DNA of 64,000 nucleotides from Azoarcus sp. L1K30 (GCF_018122735.1 NZ_JAGRRD010000001.1:2310308-2374307); one strand, 5' to 3'. Positions 37,332-47,695 are shown, counted from the first letter of the stretch. The notes: generated by a model not told the origin, from the letters alone. Program-made: numbers and translations.

Positions 37332-37812
37332 GCAGACAGTGGTATTCAGGCGAAGGCGCGAATTATATCAGACGGAAAAACCGAGAAAGATTGCGCAAAA
37401 TCAATCACTTCCTGAAACCAAGAAAGAAAACAGCCAGCATCCGAAGGGCTCGCCCACCCCCACTCGGCACGGACTCGAGCGCTGCCCGCCACCCGCCTGC
37501 AGACAATGGCTCCCTGCGGCGCCATCTGAAGCGGCCCATACCGAAGCGACGTGCGCGCGTCGCATTCCGCTTTTCCCCACGATTATAGCGCATTCGTCGA
37601 TGCTTCCGCCCTCGGCCGGACTGGCGTAGGCTGCCCGAATCAGCACCCACAACTGTCGAGGGCCGGGTTTATCCGGATGTGCCATGACAGGATGATCGGC
37701 CACCCTGTACACCTTGCGCGCAAAAGAAGCGACGCCCAGACCGCTGGTCCCAGTCGCCCGCGCAACGTATCGGCAGTTGCCGAATACGCATCAGCAGAAG
37801 GAGACGAAAACA
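37332..37812. other. Divergent promoter region of hemA and gdh
   Basis: 481 bases without a convincing gene. It holds the hemA promoter with its FNR-like box (37362-37404) and a second minus-strand TATAAT (complement of 37582-37587) about 250 bases from hemA. Near gdh it has AAGGAGAC at the ribosome site but no clear plus-strand promoter by eye. Short frames in this region look like chance. Confidence 0.4.
37362..37404 (-). promoter_or_regulatory. hemA promoter with FNR/Anr-like box
   Basis: Minus-strand TATAAT is the complement of 37362-37367. The box TTGATTTTGCGCAA (complement of 37391-37404) fits TTGAT-N4-ATCAA at eight of ten positions, with centre about 42 bases upstream of the predicted start. 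This is the class II activator position used by FNR and Anr. Confidence 0.55.
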
Positions 37813-40800
37813 ATGTCCACATCGACCGAAGCAAGCAGCAGCGCGCAAATCGAAGGGGTCGTCGAGCTGATCAAGACGCGGCTTGCCCCCGAGCAATCCG
37901 GTGCAGTCGAGGCCTTTGCACGCAAGTACTACAGTCAGGTCGACGCGGACGACCTGGCGGAACGCAACGTTGCCGACCTCTATGGCGCGGTGCTGAGCCA
38001 CTGGCAATTTGCGCGCAAGCACGATGGCGGGCGGCGCTTGCGCGTCTACAACCCGCGCATCGACGAGCACGGCTGGGAGTCGACCCACACCGTCATCGAA
38101 ATGGTCGGCAAGGACATGCCCTTCCTGGTGGATTCGATCGGAATGGAGGTCAACCGCCAGGGGCTGACGCTGCACCTGATCATCCATCCAGTGATGCGGG
38201 TCACCCGCGACGCTGACGGCGTGCTGCTCGGCATGGCCGAATCGCCCGAGGCCGCAGGCGCGCACTACGAATCCCTCATCCACGTCGAGGTCGACCGCCG
38301 TACCAACCCTGCAGAGCTCGACGCCATCCGCGACGGCCTCGAGCGCGTCTTGCACGACGTCGCGGTTTCCGTCGCCGACTGGCCGGCAATGAAGCAACGC
38401 CTGGACGACGTCATCGCGGAAACCGCCGCCACCCATGCCCCGGATACGCCGGAAAATATCGAAGAGGCGCGGGCCTTCCTGGAGTGGATGGCGGACGACA
38501 ATTTCGTCCTGCTCGGCTGTCGCGACTACGATCTCATCAGTACCGAAGCGGAAAACGAGTTGCGCGTTCGTAGCGGCTCGGGGCTCGGCCTGCTGCGCGA
38601 CACCGGTGACAGCCTGCAGTCACAGTCGTTTGCCGCCCTGCCGCCGCAACTCAAGGCGCAGGCCCACCTGCCCAACCTGCTGACCATCACCAAATCGAAC
38701 ACTCGCTCCACCGTACACCGCCAAGGCTACCTCGACCACATCAGTGTCAAAACCTTCAACACCGATGGCCGGGTCACCGGCGAACGCCGCATCATCGGCC
38801 TGCTGACATCCACCGCCTACAACACCAATCCGAAGCGTATCCCCCTGCTGCGACGCAAACTGCAGAAGGTGATCGCCCAGGCGGGACTCCTGCCCGGAAG
38901 CCACGCAGGCAAGGCGCTGGCCACGATCCTGGAACAATACCCCCGCGACGAACTTTTCCAGAGCTCGACCGACGAACTGTTCAACACCGCAACCGGCATC
39001 CTTCGCCTCGGCGAGCGCCAGCGCATTCGGCTTTTCGTGCGCTGCGACGCGTTCGCCCGCTTTGTCTCCTGCCTGATCTACGTCCCGCGCGAAAACTACA
39101 ATACCGAGCAGCGCAAGCGCATGCAGAACGTATTGATGGAGGCCTTCGGCGGCACCGCCTCAGAGTTCGAGGTCCATTTCTCCGAATCCGCCCTGGCCCG
39201 CGTATTGATCACGGTGCGCACCAAGGATTCGACCATTCCGCCCTACGACGTGCGCGAGGTCGAAGCACGTCTGGTGAGCGTTGCCCGACGCTGGGAAGAC
39301 GGCCTCAAGCAAGCGCTGATCGAGCATCACGGCGAGGAACGCGGCATGCAGCTGTGCCGCCGCTACCTCAACGCCTTCCCCTCCGCTTACCGCGATGACT
39401 ACGCGGCCCGCAATGCCGTACATGACATCGACCTGATGGAGGCCCTCGAAGCCAACGACGGCCTCGGCATGAACCTCTACGTTCCGCTGGAGGCGCCGGC
39501 CGGCCATCTGCACTTCAAGCTGCTGTACGCCGACACCCCCGTCCCCCTGTCCTTGAGCCTGCCCATGCTCGAACGCACCGGCGTCAAGGTGGTGACGGAG
39601 CAACCCTACCGCATCGAGCGCCAGGATGGGTCGCTGGTCTGGATGCACGATTTCGGATTGACCTTCGCCGGAGGGGACAAGCTCGACCTCGAACAGTTGC
39701 GGCCGCTCTTTCATGCGGCCTTCCGCCGCGCATGGCAGGGCGCGATCGAAAACGACGACTTCAATCGCCTCACGCTGCTCGCCGCGCTCGACTGGCGCGA
39801 AATCAGCATGCTGCGGGCCTACGCCAAACACATGAAGCAGGCCGCATTCACCTTCAGCCAGACTTACATGGAGCAAACGCTCGCGAACTATCCGAAACTC
39901 GCGGCGCAGCTGGTCGCGCTGTTTCGTGCGCGCTTCGACCCGAACCGCGCAGACAACCGCGCGGCCCATTGCGATGCCATCGTGGCAGACATCAACACCA
40001 CGCTCGACAGCGTGGCGAACCTCGACGAAGACCGCATCCTGCGCCAGTTCCTGGCCATGATTCAGGCCACCTTGCGGACGAATTTCTATCAACCCGACAA
40101 GGATGGACGCCCGAAGCCCTATCTTTCCTTCAAATTCGATCCCTCGAAGATTCCGAACCTGCCGCAGCCCCGGCCGATGTTCGAGATCTTCGTCTATTCA
40201 CCCCGAGTCGAGGGCGTGCACCTGCGCGGCGGCAAGGTCGCCCGCGGCGGTCTGCGCTGGTCCGACCGCATGGAGGATTTCCGCACCGAGATTCTCGGTC
40301 TGGTGAAGGCACAGATCGTCAAGAATGCGGTGATCGTGCCGGTCGGGTCGAAGGGCGGATTCGTGGTCAAGAACCCACCCGTGAGCGGCGGTCGTGAGGC
40401 CATGCAGGCCGAAGGCATTGCCTGCTACCGGACCTTCCTGTCGGGGCTGCTCGATCTCACCGACAACCTCGTCCAGGGCAAGGTGGTACCGCCGGAGAAC
40501 GTCGTCCGTCATGACGAGGACGACCCTTACCTGGTGGTCGCCGCGGACAAGGGTACGGCCACTTTTTCCGATATCGCCAATGGTGTCGCGAACGCCTACG
40601 GTTTCTGGCTCGGCGATGCCTTCGCCTCCGGCGGGTCGGTCGGCTACGACCACAAGAAGATGGGCATCACCGCCCGCGGCGCATGGGAATCGGTCAAGCG
40701 CCACTTTCGCGAGATGGGTCTCGACACCCAGGAAGAACCCTTCTCCGTGGTCGGCGTCGGCGACATGTCGGGCGACGTCTTCGGCAACGGCATGTTGCTC

Positions 40801-42633
40801 TCGCGCAAGATCAGGCTGCTAGCCGCCTTCGACCATCGCCACATCTTCGTCGACCCAAATCCGGATCCGGAAGCGAGCTGGAACGAACGCGCCCGGCTCT
40901 TCGCGCTGCCACGGTCATCATGGGCCGACTACGATGCCGCGCTGATTTCGGAAGGCGGTGGCATCTGGCCGCGCAGTGCGAAATCGATTCCGCTGTCGCC
41001 GCAGATGCGCGAGATGCTCGACACCGACGCGGAAGCGATGCCGCCGAACGAGTTGATGCGCAGCATTCTGAAGGCGCCGGTCGACCTGCTCTACAACGGC
41101 GGCATCGGTACCTACATCAAGGCCAGCAGTGAAACCGACGTATCCGTCGGCGACCGTGCCAACGACGCGATCCGCGTCAATGGGAATGAACTGCGCTGCA
41201 AGGTGGTCGGCGAAGGCGGAAATCTGGGGGCAACACAGCTCGGGCGCATCGAGTTCGCGCTCAAGGGCGGCCGCATCTGCACCGACGCCATCGACAATTC
41301 CGGCGGGGTGGATTGCTCCGACCATGAGGTCAATATCAAGATCCTACTCAACTCGGTGATGGCCGACGGCGAACTGACCGAAAAGCAGCGCAACAAGCTG
41401 CTGCTCGAGATGACCGACGAGGTCGCAGAGCTGGTGCTGCGCGACAACTATTTCCAGACCCAGAACCTGTCTGTGACCCGCGCCCGTGGCATCGAGCTGC
41501 TCGACGAGCAGGCACGCTTCATGCGCAAGCTGGGCAACGCCGGACGCCTGAACCGCAAGCTCGAGTTCCTGCCGTTCGACGAGGAGATCACCGAGCGCAA
41601 GCAGGCCCATATCGGCCTCACCTCGCCCGAACTTGCCGTACTGCTGGCCTACAGCAAGATCGAACTGTACGACGCCGTGCTCGCGTCGGACCTGCCCGAA
41701 GATCCCTTCATCTCGCAGGCGCTGATGCGCTATTTCCCGGTGGTATTGCGCGAACGCTACGCCAGTCCCATACAGCATCATCCCCTGAAGCGCGAAATCA
41801 TCTCCACCCACGTCATCAACAGCATGATCAACCGGGTCGGCGCCACGTTTGTCAGCCGCCTTCAGGAGGAAACCGGCGCAAGCGCGCCCGACATCGTGCG
41901 GGCGTATCTTGCAACACGCGAGGTGTTCTCGCTGGTACCGCTGTGGGCGCAGATCGAGGCGCTGGACAACAAGGTGGCCGACGCAGTGCAGACCGCCATG
42001 ATCATCGACAGCAGCCGCCTCGTCCTGCGCGGAACGCTCTGGTTTCTGCATCACCCGGAGCTTACGCGTGACCTCGGCGTCGTCGTCGACCGTTTCAAGC
42101 CTGGCGCAGGCGAGCTCGCAGCAACGCTGTATGACGTGGTGACTCCGAACTACCGAACCGAGCTCGACCAGATCGCCTCACGCTACATGGAGCAGGACGT
42201 CCCCGAAGCCCTGGCACGGCAGATTGCCACGCTCGGCGAACTCTACTCCGCACTCGACCTCGTCGAGATTGCGGCCGAAACCGGGCGCGACCAGCATACG
42301 GCGGCCTCGGTGTATTTTGCGCTGGGGGGACGCTTCGATCTGCACTGGCTCGGGCAGCAGATTTCGAACCTGCCTGCCGACACCCACTGGCAGGGCCTTG
42401 CACGTACGGCACTGCGCGACGATCTCTCCGCACAGGCGCGCAACCTCGCAGCCAACGTGCTGCGGCTGTCGCCCGGTGTGACCGAGGTCGACGCCCTGCT
42501 CGGCGCATGGGAGAAGCAGCGAAGCACCCAGATCGAGCGCAGCCGCCTGCTCTTCGCGGACGTCAAGGCGTCATCCCAGATCGACATGCCAATGCTGTCG
42601 GTCACCTTGAGGGAATTGCGCAACCTGGCGTAA
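37813..42633 (+). CDS. gdhB: Large NAD-dependent glutamate dehydrogenase
   Basis: Deaminates glutamate to 2-oxoglutarate, the catabolic GDH-180 class. 1606 residues, as for Pseudomonas and Azoarcus relatives. An N-terminal ACT-like regulatory region is followed by the dehydrogenase core near residue 800-1150 (GGLRWSDRMEDFRTE, KNAVIVPVGSKGGFVVKNP, GVGDMSGDVFGNGMLLS) and a long helical C-terminus. ATG 37813 has AAGGAGAC in front. A strong hairpin follows. The symbol gdhB is by analogy with pseudomonads. Confidence 0.93.
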   Translation: MSTSTEASSSAQIEGVVELIKTRLAPEQSGAVEAFARKYYSQVDADDLAERNVADLYGAVLSHWQFARKHDGGRRLRVYNPRIDEHGWESTHTVIEMVGKDMPFLVDSIGMEVNRQGLTLHLIIHPVMRVTRDADGVLLGMAESPEAAGAHYESLIHVEVDRRTNPAELDAIRDGLERVLHDVAVSVADWPAMKQRLDDVIAETAATHAPDTPENIEEARAFLEWMADDNFVLLGCRDYDLISTEAENELRVRSGSGLGLLRDTGDSLQSQSFAALPPQLKAQAHLPNLLTITKSNTRSTVHRQGYLDHISVKTFNTDGRVTGERRIIGLLTSTAYNTNPKRIPLLRRKLQKVIAQAGLLPGSHAGKALATILEQYPRDELFQSSTDELFNTATGILRLGERQRIRLFVRCDAFARFVSCLIYVPRENYNTEQRKRMQNVLMEAFGGTASEFEVHFSESALARVLITVRTKDSTIPPYDVREVEARLVSVARRWEDGLKQALIEHHGEERGMQLCRRYLNAFPSAYRDDYAARNAVHDIDLMEALEANDGLGMNLYVPLEAPAGHLHFKLLYADTPVPLSLSLPMLERTGVKVVTEQPYRIERQDGSLVWMHDFGLTFAGGDKLDLEQLRPLFHAAFRRAWQGAIENDDFNRLTLLAALDWREISMLRAYAKHMKQAAFTFSQTYMEQTLANYPKLAAQLVALFRARFDPNRADNRAAHCDAIVADINTTLDSVANLDEDRILRQFLAMIQATLRTNFYQPDKDGRPKPYLSFKFDPSKIPNLPQPRPMFEIFVYSPRVEGVHLRGGKVARGGLRWSDRMEDFRTEILGLVKAQIVKNAVIVPVGSKGGFVVKNPPVSGGREAMQAEGIACYRTFLSGLLDLTDNLVQGKVVPPENVVRHDEDDPYLVVAADKGTATFSDIANGVANAYGFWLGDAFASGGSVGYDHKKMGITARGAWESVKRHFREMGLDTQEEPFSVVGVGDMSGDVFGNGMLLSRKIRLLAAFDHRHIFVDPNPDPEASWNERARLFALPRSSWADYDAALISEGGGIWPRSAKSIPLSPQMREMLDTDAEAMPPNELMRSILKAPVDLLYNGGIGTYIKASSETDVSVGDRANDAIRVNGNELRCKVVGEGGNLGATQLGRIEFALKGGRICTDAIDNSGGVDCSDHEVNIKILLNSVMADGELTEKQRNKLLLEMTDEVAELVLRDNYFQTQNLSVTRARGIELLDEQARFMRKLGNAGRLNRKLEFLPFDEEITERKQAHIGLTSPELAVLLAYSKIELYDAVLASDLPEDPFISQALMRYFPVVLRERYASPIQHHPLKREIISTHVINSMINRVGATFVSRLQEETGASAPDIVRAYLATREVFSLVPLWAQIEALDNKVADAVQTAMIIDSSRLVLRGTLWFLHHPELTRDLGVVVDRFKPGAGELAATLYDVVTPNYRTELDQIASRYMEQDVPEALARQIATLGELYSALDLVEIAAETGRDQHTAASVYFALGGRFDLHWLGQQISNLPADTHWQGLARTALRDDLSAQARNLAANVLRLSPGVTEVDALLGAWEKQRSTQIERSRLLFADVKASSQIDMPMLSVTLRELRNLA

Positions 42634-42658
42634 GGTCATCAGTGCTGTTTCCCCACGC

Positions 42659-42691
42659 CTGGCCCGGCACAGCTTCAACTTGCCGGGCCAG
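42659..42691 (+). terminator. Hairpin after the glutamate dehydrogenase gene
   Basis: Eleven-pair perfect stem CTGGCCCGGCA (42659-42669) / TGCCGGGCCAG (42681-42691) with an 11-base loop, 26 bases after the stop. There is no T-run, so it may need Rho or only protect the 3' end. Confidence 0.6.
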
Positions 42692-43189
42692 GTGCGGTTG
42701 CCCGGCGATACCGAGGACTTTGCAACACGAGTGAAACTGGAAAGTGCTGATTCCCATAGAACTCAATACGCAAGAGGATGCTGGCGTTCGGGACGCTCCC
42801 GGCCGAGCAGTTCCCGCTGGGTTCGCGCCTGCGCTCGCCCCCTCGCGTCCCCCTTGCCAGCATATTGCTCGACCACGCATGAAACGCCTTACGCCAAGGC
42901 AGAGATGGCCATCAGCAACCTTCCGCAGGCATTGGCCAGCACGCGCCCAGCGGCGGCATTCGACACCCTTGGCGCTTGGGCCGACAACGAATGGCAATGG
43001 CACGCGCGCAAATCATGGCCGCAAAAGGCCATGTGCGTGTACCAAAACGAAGAGGTTAGCGCCGATTTCGAGAGAAGAGAGGGCAGAACGGACGGCAACC
43101 GGGAATGTTCCCGCCAAGCCTTAGGACCCTGGTTGCACACGCAGAAAGTGCAGGAATCTCGCGTGTCATGCGGTAAACACAAATTAAAA
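42692..43189. other. 498-base stretch without a recognisable gene
   Basis: Open frames exist on both strands (for example one starting MAISNLPQALASTRP at about 42905 on +), but composition is irregular and none has a good ribosome site or family resemblance. I see no repeats or RNA structure of note. It may be a decayed gene or plain spacer. Confidence 0.4.
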
Positions 43190-43213
43190 CGCCCAACTGA
43201 GAACAGTTGGGCG
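43190..43213 (-). terminator. Terminator of tRNA-Phe
   Basis: Ten-pair stem CGCCCAACTG (43190-43199) / CAGTTGGGCG (43204-43213), loop of four; on the minus strand it is followed by TTTTAATTT, nine bases downstream of the tRNA 3' end. Confidence 0.85.
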
Positions 43214-43221
43214 TCGAATTC

Positions 43222-43297
43222 TGGTGGCCAGTCGCGGAATCGAACCACGGACACGCGGATTTTCAATCCGCTGCTCTACCAACTGAGCTAACTGGCC
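43222..43297 (-). tRNA. pheT-like tRNA: tRNA-Phe (anticodon GAA)
   Basis: 76 bases including the encoded CCA. Acceptor stem GGCCAGT/ACTGGCC, D-arm AGCTCAGTTGGTAGAGC, anticodon arm GCGGA-TTGAAAA-TCCGC with anticodon GAA, and T-arm GTGGTTCGATTCCGC. All elements pair. It has its own promoter and terminator. Confidence 0.97.
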
Positions 43298-43310
43298 AAA
43301 CGAGACGCGC

Positions 43311-43338
43311 ATTATAGCGGAGATTTTCAGCTCGTCAA
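43311..43338 (-). promoter_or_regulatory. Promoter of tRNA-Phe
   Basis: On the minus strand TTGACG (complement of 43333-43338), 16 bases, TATAAT (complement of 43311-43316). Transcription would begin about seven bases before the tRNA. Close to the sigma-70 consensus. Confidence 0.8.
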
Positions 43339-43448
43339 CGTATTTCGCCTCCAGCGCCATCGCGCCCCGTTCCGCATGCTTATCTCCAAAAGTCAGCGGA
43401 ATACAGCCGTGCTGCGTTAGAGTCTGCATCATCGCGTGCGAGAACATC

Positions 43449-44102
43449 ATGATTGTACTTCTGGTCGAAGACGACCCCGACCTCTCCGATGGTATTTGCC
43501 GATTCCTGCGCGGGCAAGGCGATACGGTCATTCACGAAAATGACGGCATGCGCGCCGATGCGTTACTGCAGAGTCAGACGGTCGACTTCGCCCTGGTGGA
43601 CGTTGGACTGCCAGGACTCGGCGGATATGAACTGGTGCGACGGATCCGCAGCCGAAAGCAGCCTATCCCGGTGATCATCATCACTGCCCGCGACGCGCTG
43701 GATGACCGCATCTACGGCCTCGACCTCGGCGCTGACGATTACCTGCCGAAGCCGTTTCAGCTTGCCGAACTGACGGCCCGAATGCGCGCCGTGCTGCGTC
43801 GCGGCCATTATTCGACGGTGCGCAGCATCGTATTCGGCCCCTTGTCGCTGGATCTGGATGGACGCCTTGCCGAACTCGATGGCGCGGCATTGAGCCTGAC
43901 TGCTCGCGAATGGACGCTTCTCGAAGCACTTGCCGAAGCAGACGGCCGGACGGTGCCCAAGGAAGCGCTGCAAGCCGATGCCAGCGGCAACGCCGTAGAA
44001 GTCTACATCTCGCGACTGCGCCCGCGGCTGGAACATGCCGGCCTCAAGATTCGCACGGTACGGGGTTTCGGCTACCGCCTCGAACTCGCGCCTGAGCGCT
44101 GA
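43449..44102 (+). CDS. OmpR-family response regulator
   Basis: 217 residues. Receiver domain with EDDPD, the phospho-acceptor Asp in LVDVGLPGLGG and KPF near residue 100; winged-helix DNA-binding domain with LTAREWTLLEALAEA and GNAVEVYISRLRPRLEHAGLKIRTVRGFGYRLE. It resembles the QseB/TctD group. It is followed three bases later by its kinase. The stimulus cannot be told from sequence. Confidence 0.9.
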   Translation: MIVLLVEDDPDLSDGICRFLRGQGDTVIHENDGMRADALLQSQTVDFALVDVGLPGLGGYELVRRIRSRKQPIPVIIITARDALDDRIYGLDLGADDYLPKPFQLAELTARMRAVLRRGHYSTVRSIVFGPLSLDLDGRLAELDGAALSLTAREWTLLEALAEADGRTVPKEALQADASGNAVEVYISRLRPRLEHAGLKIRTVRGFGYRLELAPER

Positions 44103-44105
44103 AGC

Positions 44106-45509
44106 ATGCAATCGAGTCTTTACCGCCGGCTTCTGCGTACGTTTGCAGGACCGACCTTCATGCTCGTGGTTACCGCTGGCGGCGTCAGCTACGGCATCGC
44201 CAAGACAGTCGTCACCTCTGCTTACGATCAGAACCTGATCAATCTCGCACACGGCGTCGCCAATCACGTCCACCTCGACAATGGACAGTTGATACTTCAA
44301 CTTTCGAGCGGTGCCGAGCTCCTGCTGCGGACCGACACCATTGACGACATCTACTTCCGCGTGCGAACCGGCAGCGGCCGCATTCTGGGCGGAGATGCCG
44401 ACCTTCCCGCCATTGGCAACGACAGGCTACTCGCCGGAACCGACGAATATCCCAACGTCGAGAACCTGCCCTCGCTGAGTCTCGTCGAGCCGCAGATGTT
44501 CGACAGCGACTACCGTGGCGCGCCCATCCGTGGTGTTCGGCTGCTGCATACAATCGACCACCGGGCGATCTACGTGACCGTTGGCGAAACGCTGATCAAG
44601 CGTCGCCAGGCGCTCGAACGCCTGCTGCTCGGTTTCGGCTCTGCCGCGGTCATGCTGGTGGCCGCCGCCGCGCTGGCATTGCGCCTCGGCATTCCTTCCG
44701 GGCTCGCCCCCCTGAAGCGGCTCGAACTGGAGCTTGGCCAGCGCTCCGGCTCTGATCTCTCGCCGTTGCAGCCCGAAAGCGTCCCCGTCGAGATCAGGGA
44801 AGTGGTTCGCGCACTCAACGCGCTATTCGAGCGCCTGCGTGAGACCAACGCCGGACAGCGCCAATTTCTGCAGGACGCCGCACATCAGCTGCGCACGCCT
44901 CTGGCAGGACTGCAGATGCAGATCGAACTGCTGAGCGCGCGCCCCGACGATACGGCGCTGCTGGCCCGCCTCAGGCACTCGGTCGCCCGCACCACCCATC
45001 TCGCCAATCAGTTGCTCACACTGGCGCGAGCGGAATCAGGCTCCAAACTCATGATCAACGCAACGACGGTCAATCTTGCGGAACTGATCGATGATATGGT
45101 CGAAGACTGGCTGGACGAAGCCGATGCGCGCTCGATCGATCTGGGCATATCGCGCGAACAGGTCTCCTTGCCGGGCGACCCCACCCTGTTGCGCGAACTG
45201 CTGGCGAACCTGATGGACAATGCCTTGCGCTACTGTACCGAAGGCGGTGAAGTGTCCCTGCGCTGTGCAGCGAATGGCGCCACGGTCGAGATCGACATCA
45301 GCGACACCGGACCAGGCATTCCCGACGAACGGCGCGAGGCCGTATTCGAGCGCTTCTACCGCCTCCCGGATACCCGCCTGAGCGGAAGCGGGCTCGGGTT
45401 GCCGATTGCGCGCGAGATCGTGCAGGGCCATCACGGCACCATTGACATCAAGTGCCCGCCACAGGGGCGAGGCACGATGGTGCAGGTCAGACTGCCACGG
45501 CCGACTTGA
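44106..45509 (+). CDS. Sensor histidine kinase (TctE/QseC-like)
   Basis: 467 residues. Two membrane segments (about residues 15-35 and 175-195) flank a periplasmic sensor region of TctE type, then HAMP, the H-box LQDAAHQLRTPLAGLQ, N-box LLANLMDNALRYC, and G-boxes DTGPGIP and SGLGLPIA. TctE relatives sense tricarboxylates or other organic acids, but this is only a family tendency. Coupled with the upstream regulator. Confidence 0.9.
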   Translation: MQSSLYRRLLRTFAGPTFMLVVTAGGVSYGIAKTVVTSAYDQNLINLAHGVANHVHLDNGQLILQLSSGAELLLRTDTIDDIYFRVRTGSGRILGGDADLPAIGNDRLLAGTDEYPNVENLPSLSLVEPQMFDSDYRGAPIRGVRLLHTIDHRAIYVTVGETLIKRRQALERLLLGFGSAAVMLVAAAALALRLGIPSGLAPLKRLELELGQRSGSDLSPLQPESVPVEIREVVRALNALFERLRETNAGQRQFLQDAAHQLRTPLAGLQMQIELLSARPDDTALLARLRHSVARTTHLANQLLTLARAESGSKLMINATTVNLAELIDDMVEDWLDEADARSIDLGISREQVSLPGDPTLLRELLANLMDNALRYCTEGGEVSLRCAANGATVEIDISDTGPGIPDERREAVFERFYRLPDTRLSGSGLGLPIAREIVQGHHGTIDIKCPPQGRGTMVQVRLPRPT

Positions 45510-45517
45510 ACGCGGAA

Positions 45518-45545
45518 ACGCCGCGACACTTACGTGACGCGGCGT
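45518..45545. terminator. Hairpin between kinase gene and actP
   Basis: ACGCCGCG (45518-45525) / CGCGGCGT (45538-45545) with 12 bases between, themselves partly pairing (CAC/GTG). Lies between convergent genes. Confidence 0.5.
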
Positions 45546-45601
45546 TCCGACGGCAGACGGACGCAACGGCTTTTACCCCGTCGCAATCATTCAATACTCG
45601 A

Positions 45602-47320
45602 TTAATGCCCCGATGCGCCTGCGGCGCCGATGCCCGTCTCCGAACGCACCTTCTGCGCCAAGTAGCCGGCACGATCCTGTCCGGCGCGATCACTGCTGTC
45701 GAGCACCGAGAACAGCCAGATGCCGATGAAACCGATCGCCATCGAGAACAGTGCGGGCGAGGTGTAGGGGAACAGCGCCGACCCTTTGGGATTACCAAGC
45801 GTCGCTTCCCACACGGACGGCGACACCACGGTCAGTCCAACCGCACTGATCAAGCCGAGGAAGCCACCGATCGTCGCGCCGCGCGTCGTGCAATCCTTCC
45901 ACAGCACGGACATGAACAGTACCGGGAAGTTGGCCGAAGCCGCAATCGCAAAGGCCAGCGACACCATGAAGGCAATGTTCTGCTTCTCGAAGGCAATACC
46001 AAGCACCACCGCAACGATCCCGAGCCCGATCGTGGTCATGCGCGAAACCCGCAATTCAGACGCGGAATCGGCATTGCCCTTCTTGAACACCGTGGCATAG
46101 AGGTCGTGCGAAACGGCTGATGCGCCCGACAGCGTCAGCCCGGCAACCACCGCCAGAATGGTGGCGAAGGCCACCGCGGAGATGAAGCCGAGAAACACGT
46201 TGCCACCGACCGCATTTGCAAGGTGGATAGCCGCCATGTTGTTGCCACCGATGAGGCCGCCCTTGGCGTCGAGAAAACCCGGATTGGTCGACACCAGCAC
46301 AATGGCACCAAAACCGATGATGAAGGTCAGCACGTAGAAGTAGCCGATCCACGTCGTGGCCCAGAACACCGACTTGCGTGCTTCCTTTGCGTCCGGCACG
46401 GTGAAGAAGCGCATCAGAATGTGCGGCAGCCCGGCGGTACCGAACATCAGCGCCATACCGAAGGAAATCGCCGAGATCGGGTCCTTGATGAAGGAGCCCG
46501 GCCCCATGATCGCCTGACCGATGATACCCGCCTCCTCCGCGGTTTTCCCTGCCGCCAGCGCGGTCGTCGCCTTGACCTTCACCGACGCTGCGAACAGCGC
46601 CTCGGGCGAGAAACCGTATTGCGCCATCACCATGAAGGCCATGAAAGACGCACCGGCGAGCAGCAGGCATGCCTTGATGATCTGCACCCAGGTGGTCGCC
46701 GTCATGCCGCCGAACAGCACATAGACCATCATCAAGGCACCGACGATCACCACCGCCATCCAGTACTCGAGGCCAAACAGCAACTTGATCAATTGCCCGG
46801 CACCCACCATCTGCGCAATCAGATAGAAGGACACCACGACGAGCGTGCCCGATGCGGCAAACGCACGGATCGGCGTCTGTTTGAAGCGGTAGGCGGCAAC
46901 GTCGGCAAAAGTGAATTTACCCAGGTTGCGCAGGCGCTCGGCCATCAGGAAGGTGATCACCGGCCACCCGACGAGGAAACCGATCGAATAGATCAGACCA
47001 TCGTATCCACTGGCCATCACCGCCGCCGAAATACCGAGAAAGGACGCCGCCGACATGTAGTCGCCGGCAATGGCAAGGCCGTTCTGGAAACCGGTGATCC
47101 CACCGCCCGCGGTATAGAAGTCGGCAGCCGACTTGGTCTTGGCTGCAGCCCATTTGGTAATGAACAGCGTAAAGACCACGAAGCCGGCAAACATGCTGAT
47201 TGCCGTCCAGTTGGTCGCCTGCTTTTCGGCCTGCCCGAGGTCGCCGCCTGCAGCAAGCGCTGCTGCAGACAGCAGCGCAAGGCCGATGCCCGCGAGAATA
47301 TTCAAATGTCGGCCGTTCAT
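45602..47320 (-). CDS. actP: Cation/acetate symporter ActP
   Basis: Sodium:solute symporter family; takes up acetate and other short monocarboxylates. 572 residues with a signal-like N-terminus and about 13 membrane segments. Typical stretches: [36 protein letters not shown] and [22 protein letters not shown]. It overlaps the yjcH gene upstream by four bases (ATGA), the usual yjcH-actP pair. A two-component system lies just upstream on the same strand and is probably its regulator. Confidence 0.95.
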   Translation of the reverse strand: MNGRHLNILAGIGLALLSAAALAAGGDLGQAEKQATNWTAISMFAGFVVFTLFITKWAAAKTKSAADFYTAGGGITGFQNGLAIAGDYMSAASFLGISAAVMASGYDGLIYSIGFLVGWPVITFLMAERLRNLGKFTFADVAAYRFKQTPIRAFAASGTLVVVSFYLIAQMVGAGQLIKLLFGLEYWMAVVIVGALMMVYVLFGGMTATTWVQIIKACLLLAGASFMAFMVMAQYGFSPEALFAASVKVKATTALAAGKTAEEAGIIGQAIMGPGSFIKDPISAISFGMALMFGTAGLPHILMRFFTVPDAKEARKSVFWATTWIGYFYVLTFIIGFGAIVLVSTNPGFLDAKGGLIGGNNMAAIHLANAVGGNVFLGFISAVAFATILAVVAGLTLSGASAVSHDLYATVFKKGNADSASELRVSRMTTIGLGIVAVVLGIAFEKQNIAFMVSLAFAIAASANFPVLFMSVLWKDCTTRGATIGGFLGLISAVGLTVVSPSVWEATLGNPKGSALFPYTSPALFSMAIGFIGIWLFSVLDSSDRAGQDRAGYLAQKVRSETGIGAAGASGH

Positions 47321-47625
47321 TTGCCCGCCTCCTTGACCACTTCTTCGGTGAGCCTGTCGAACTCGGCGTTCGCACGTCGTACGTAGATGCCGGTGATGAT
47401 GATGGTGAATACGATCACCCCGAATCCGATCGGAATGCCGACACTCATGACACCGTCGCCAAGGCGCGCAGCGAACATACCCTTGTCAAAGGCGATAACG
47501 GCGATATAGCCGTAGTAGACCACCATCATGATTGCGGTCAGTGTCCAGCCGAACCTGGAGCGCGTGCTCACGAGCCGCTGGTACTTCGGATTGGCAATGA
47601 TTTTTGCCACCGAATCGTTTTCCAT
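47317..47625 (-). CDS. yjcH: DUF485 membrane protein YjcH
   Basis: 102 residues, two membrane segments (about 30-50 and 65-88), with [27 protein letters not shown] and the [22 protein letters not shown] motif of the family. Partner of unknown role for ActP. Start ATG 47625 has GGAGGGGGAGAC upstream, among the strongest ribosome sites in the window. Confidence 0.93.
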   Translation of the reverse strand: MENDSVAKIIANPKYQRLVSTRSRFGWTLTAIMMVVYYGYIAVIAFDKGMFAARLGDGVMSVGIPIGFGVIVFTIIITGIYVRRANAEFDRLTEEVVKEAGK

Positions 47626-47695
47626 GTCTCCCCCTCCATACGGGCAATAATGAAGCCGGGCGTGCGCCAAGCTGGGCGAAAGGTAGCCGGAGAGA

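Noticed and set aside
42680..43291. Frame through the spacer into the tRNA gene
   Set aside because: Runs across the tRNA-Phe gene antisense and has no ribosome site or homologue I recognise.
46223..47386. 387-codon frame opposite actP, rich in His and Arg
   Set aside because: Antisense shadow of a membrane-protein gene.
47626..47660. Sigma-54 promoter for yjcH-actP (TTGGCGCACGCCCGGCTTC)
   Set aside because: GG and GC have the right spacing, but the TTGC half is poor (CGGC); not better than chance.
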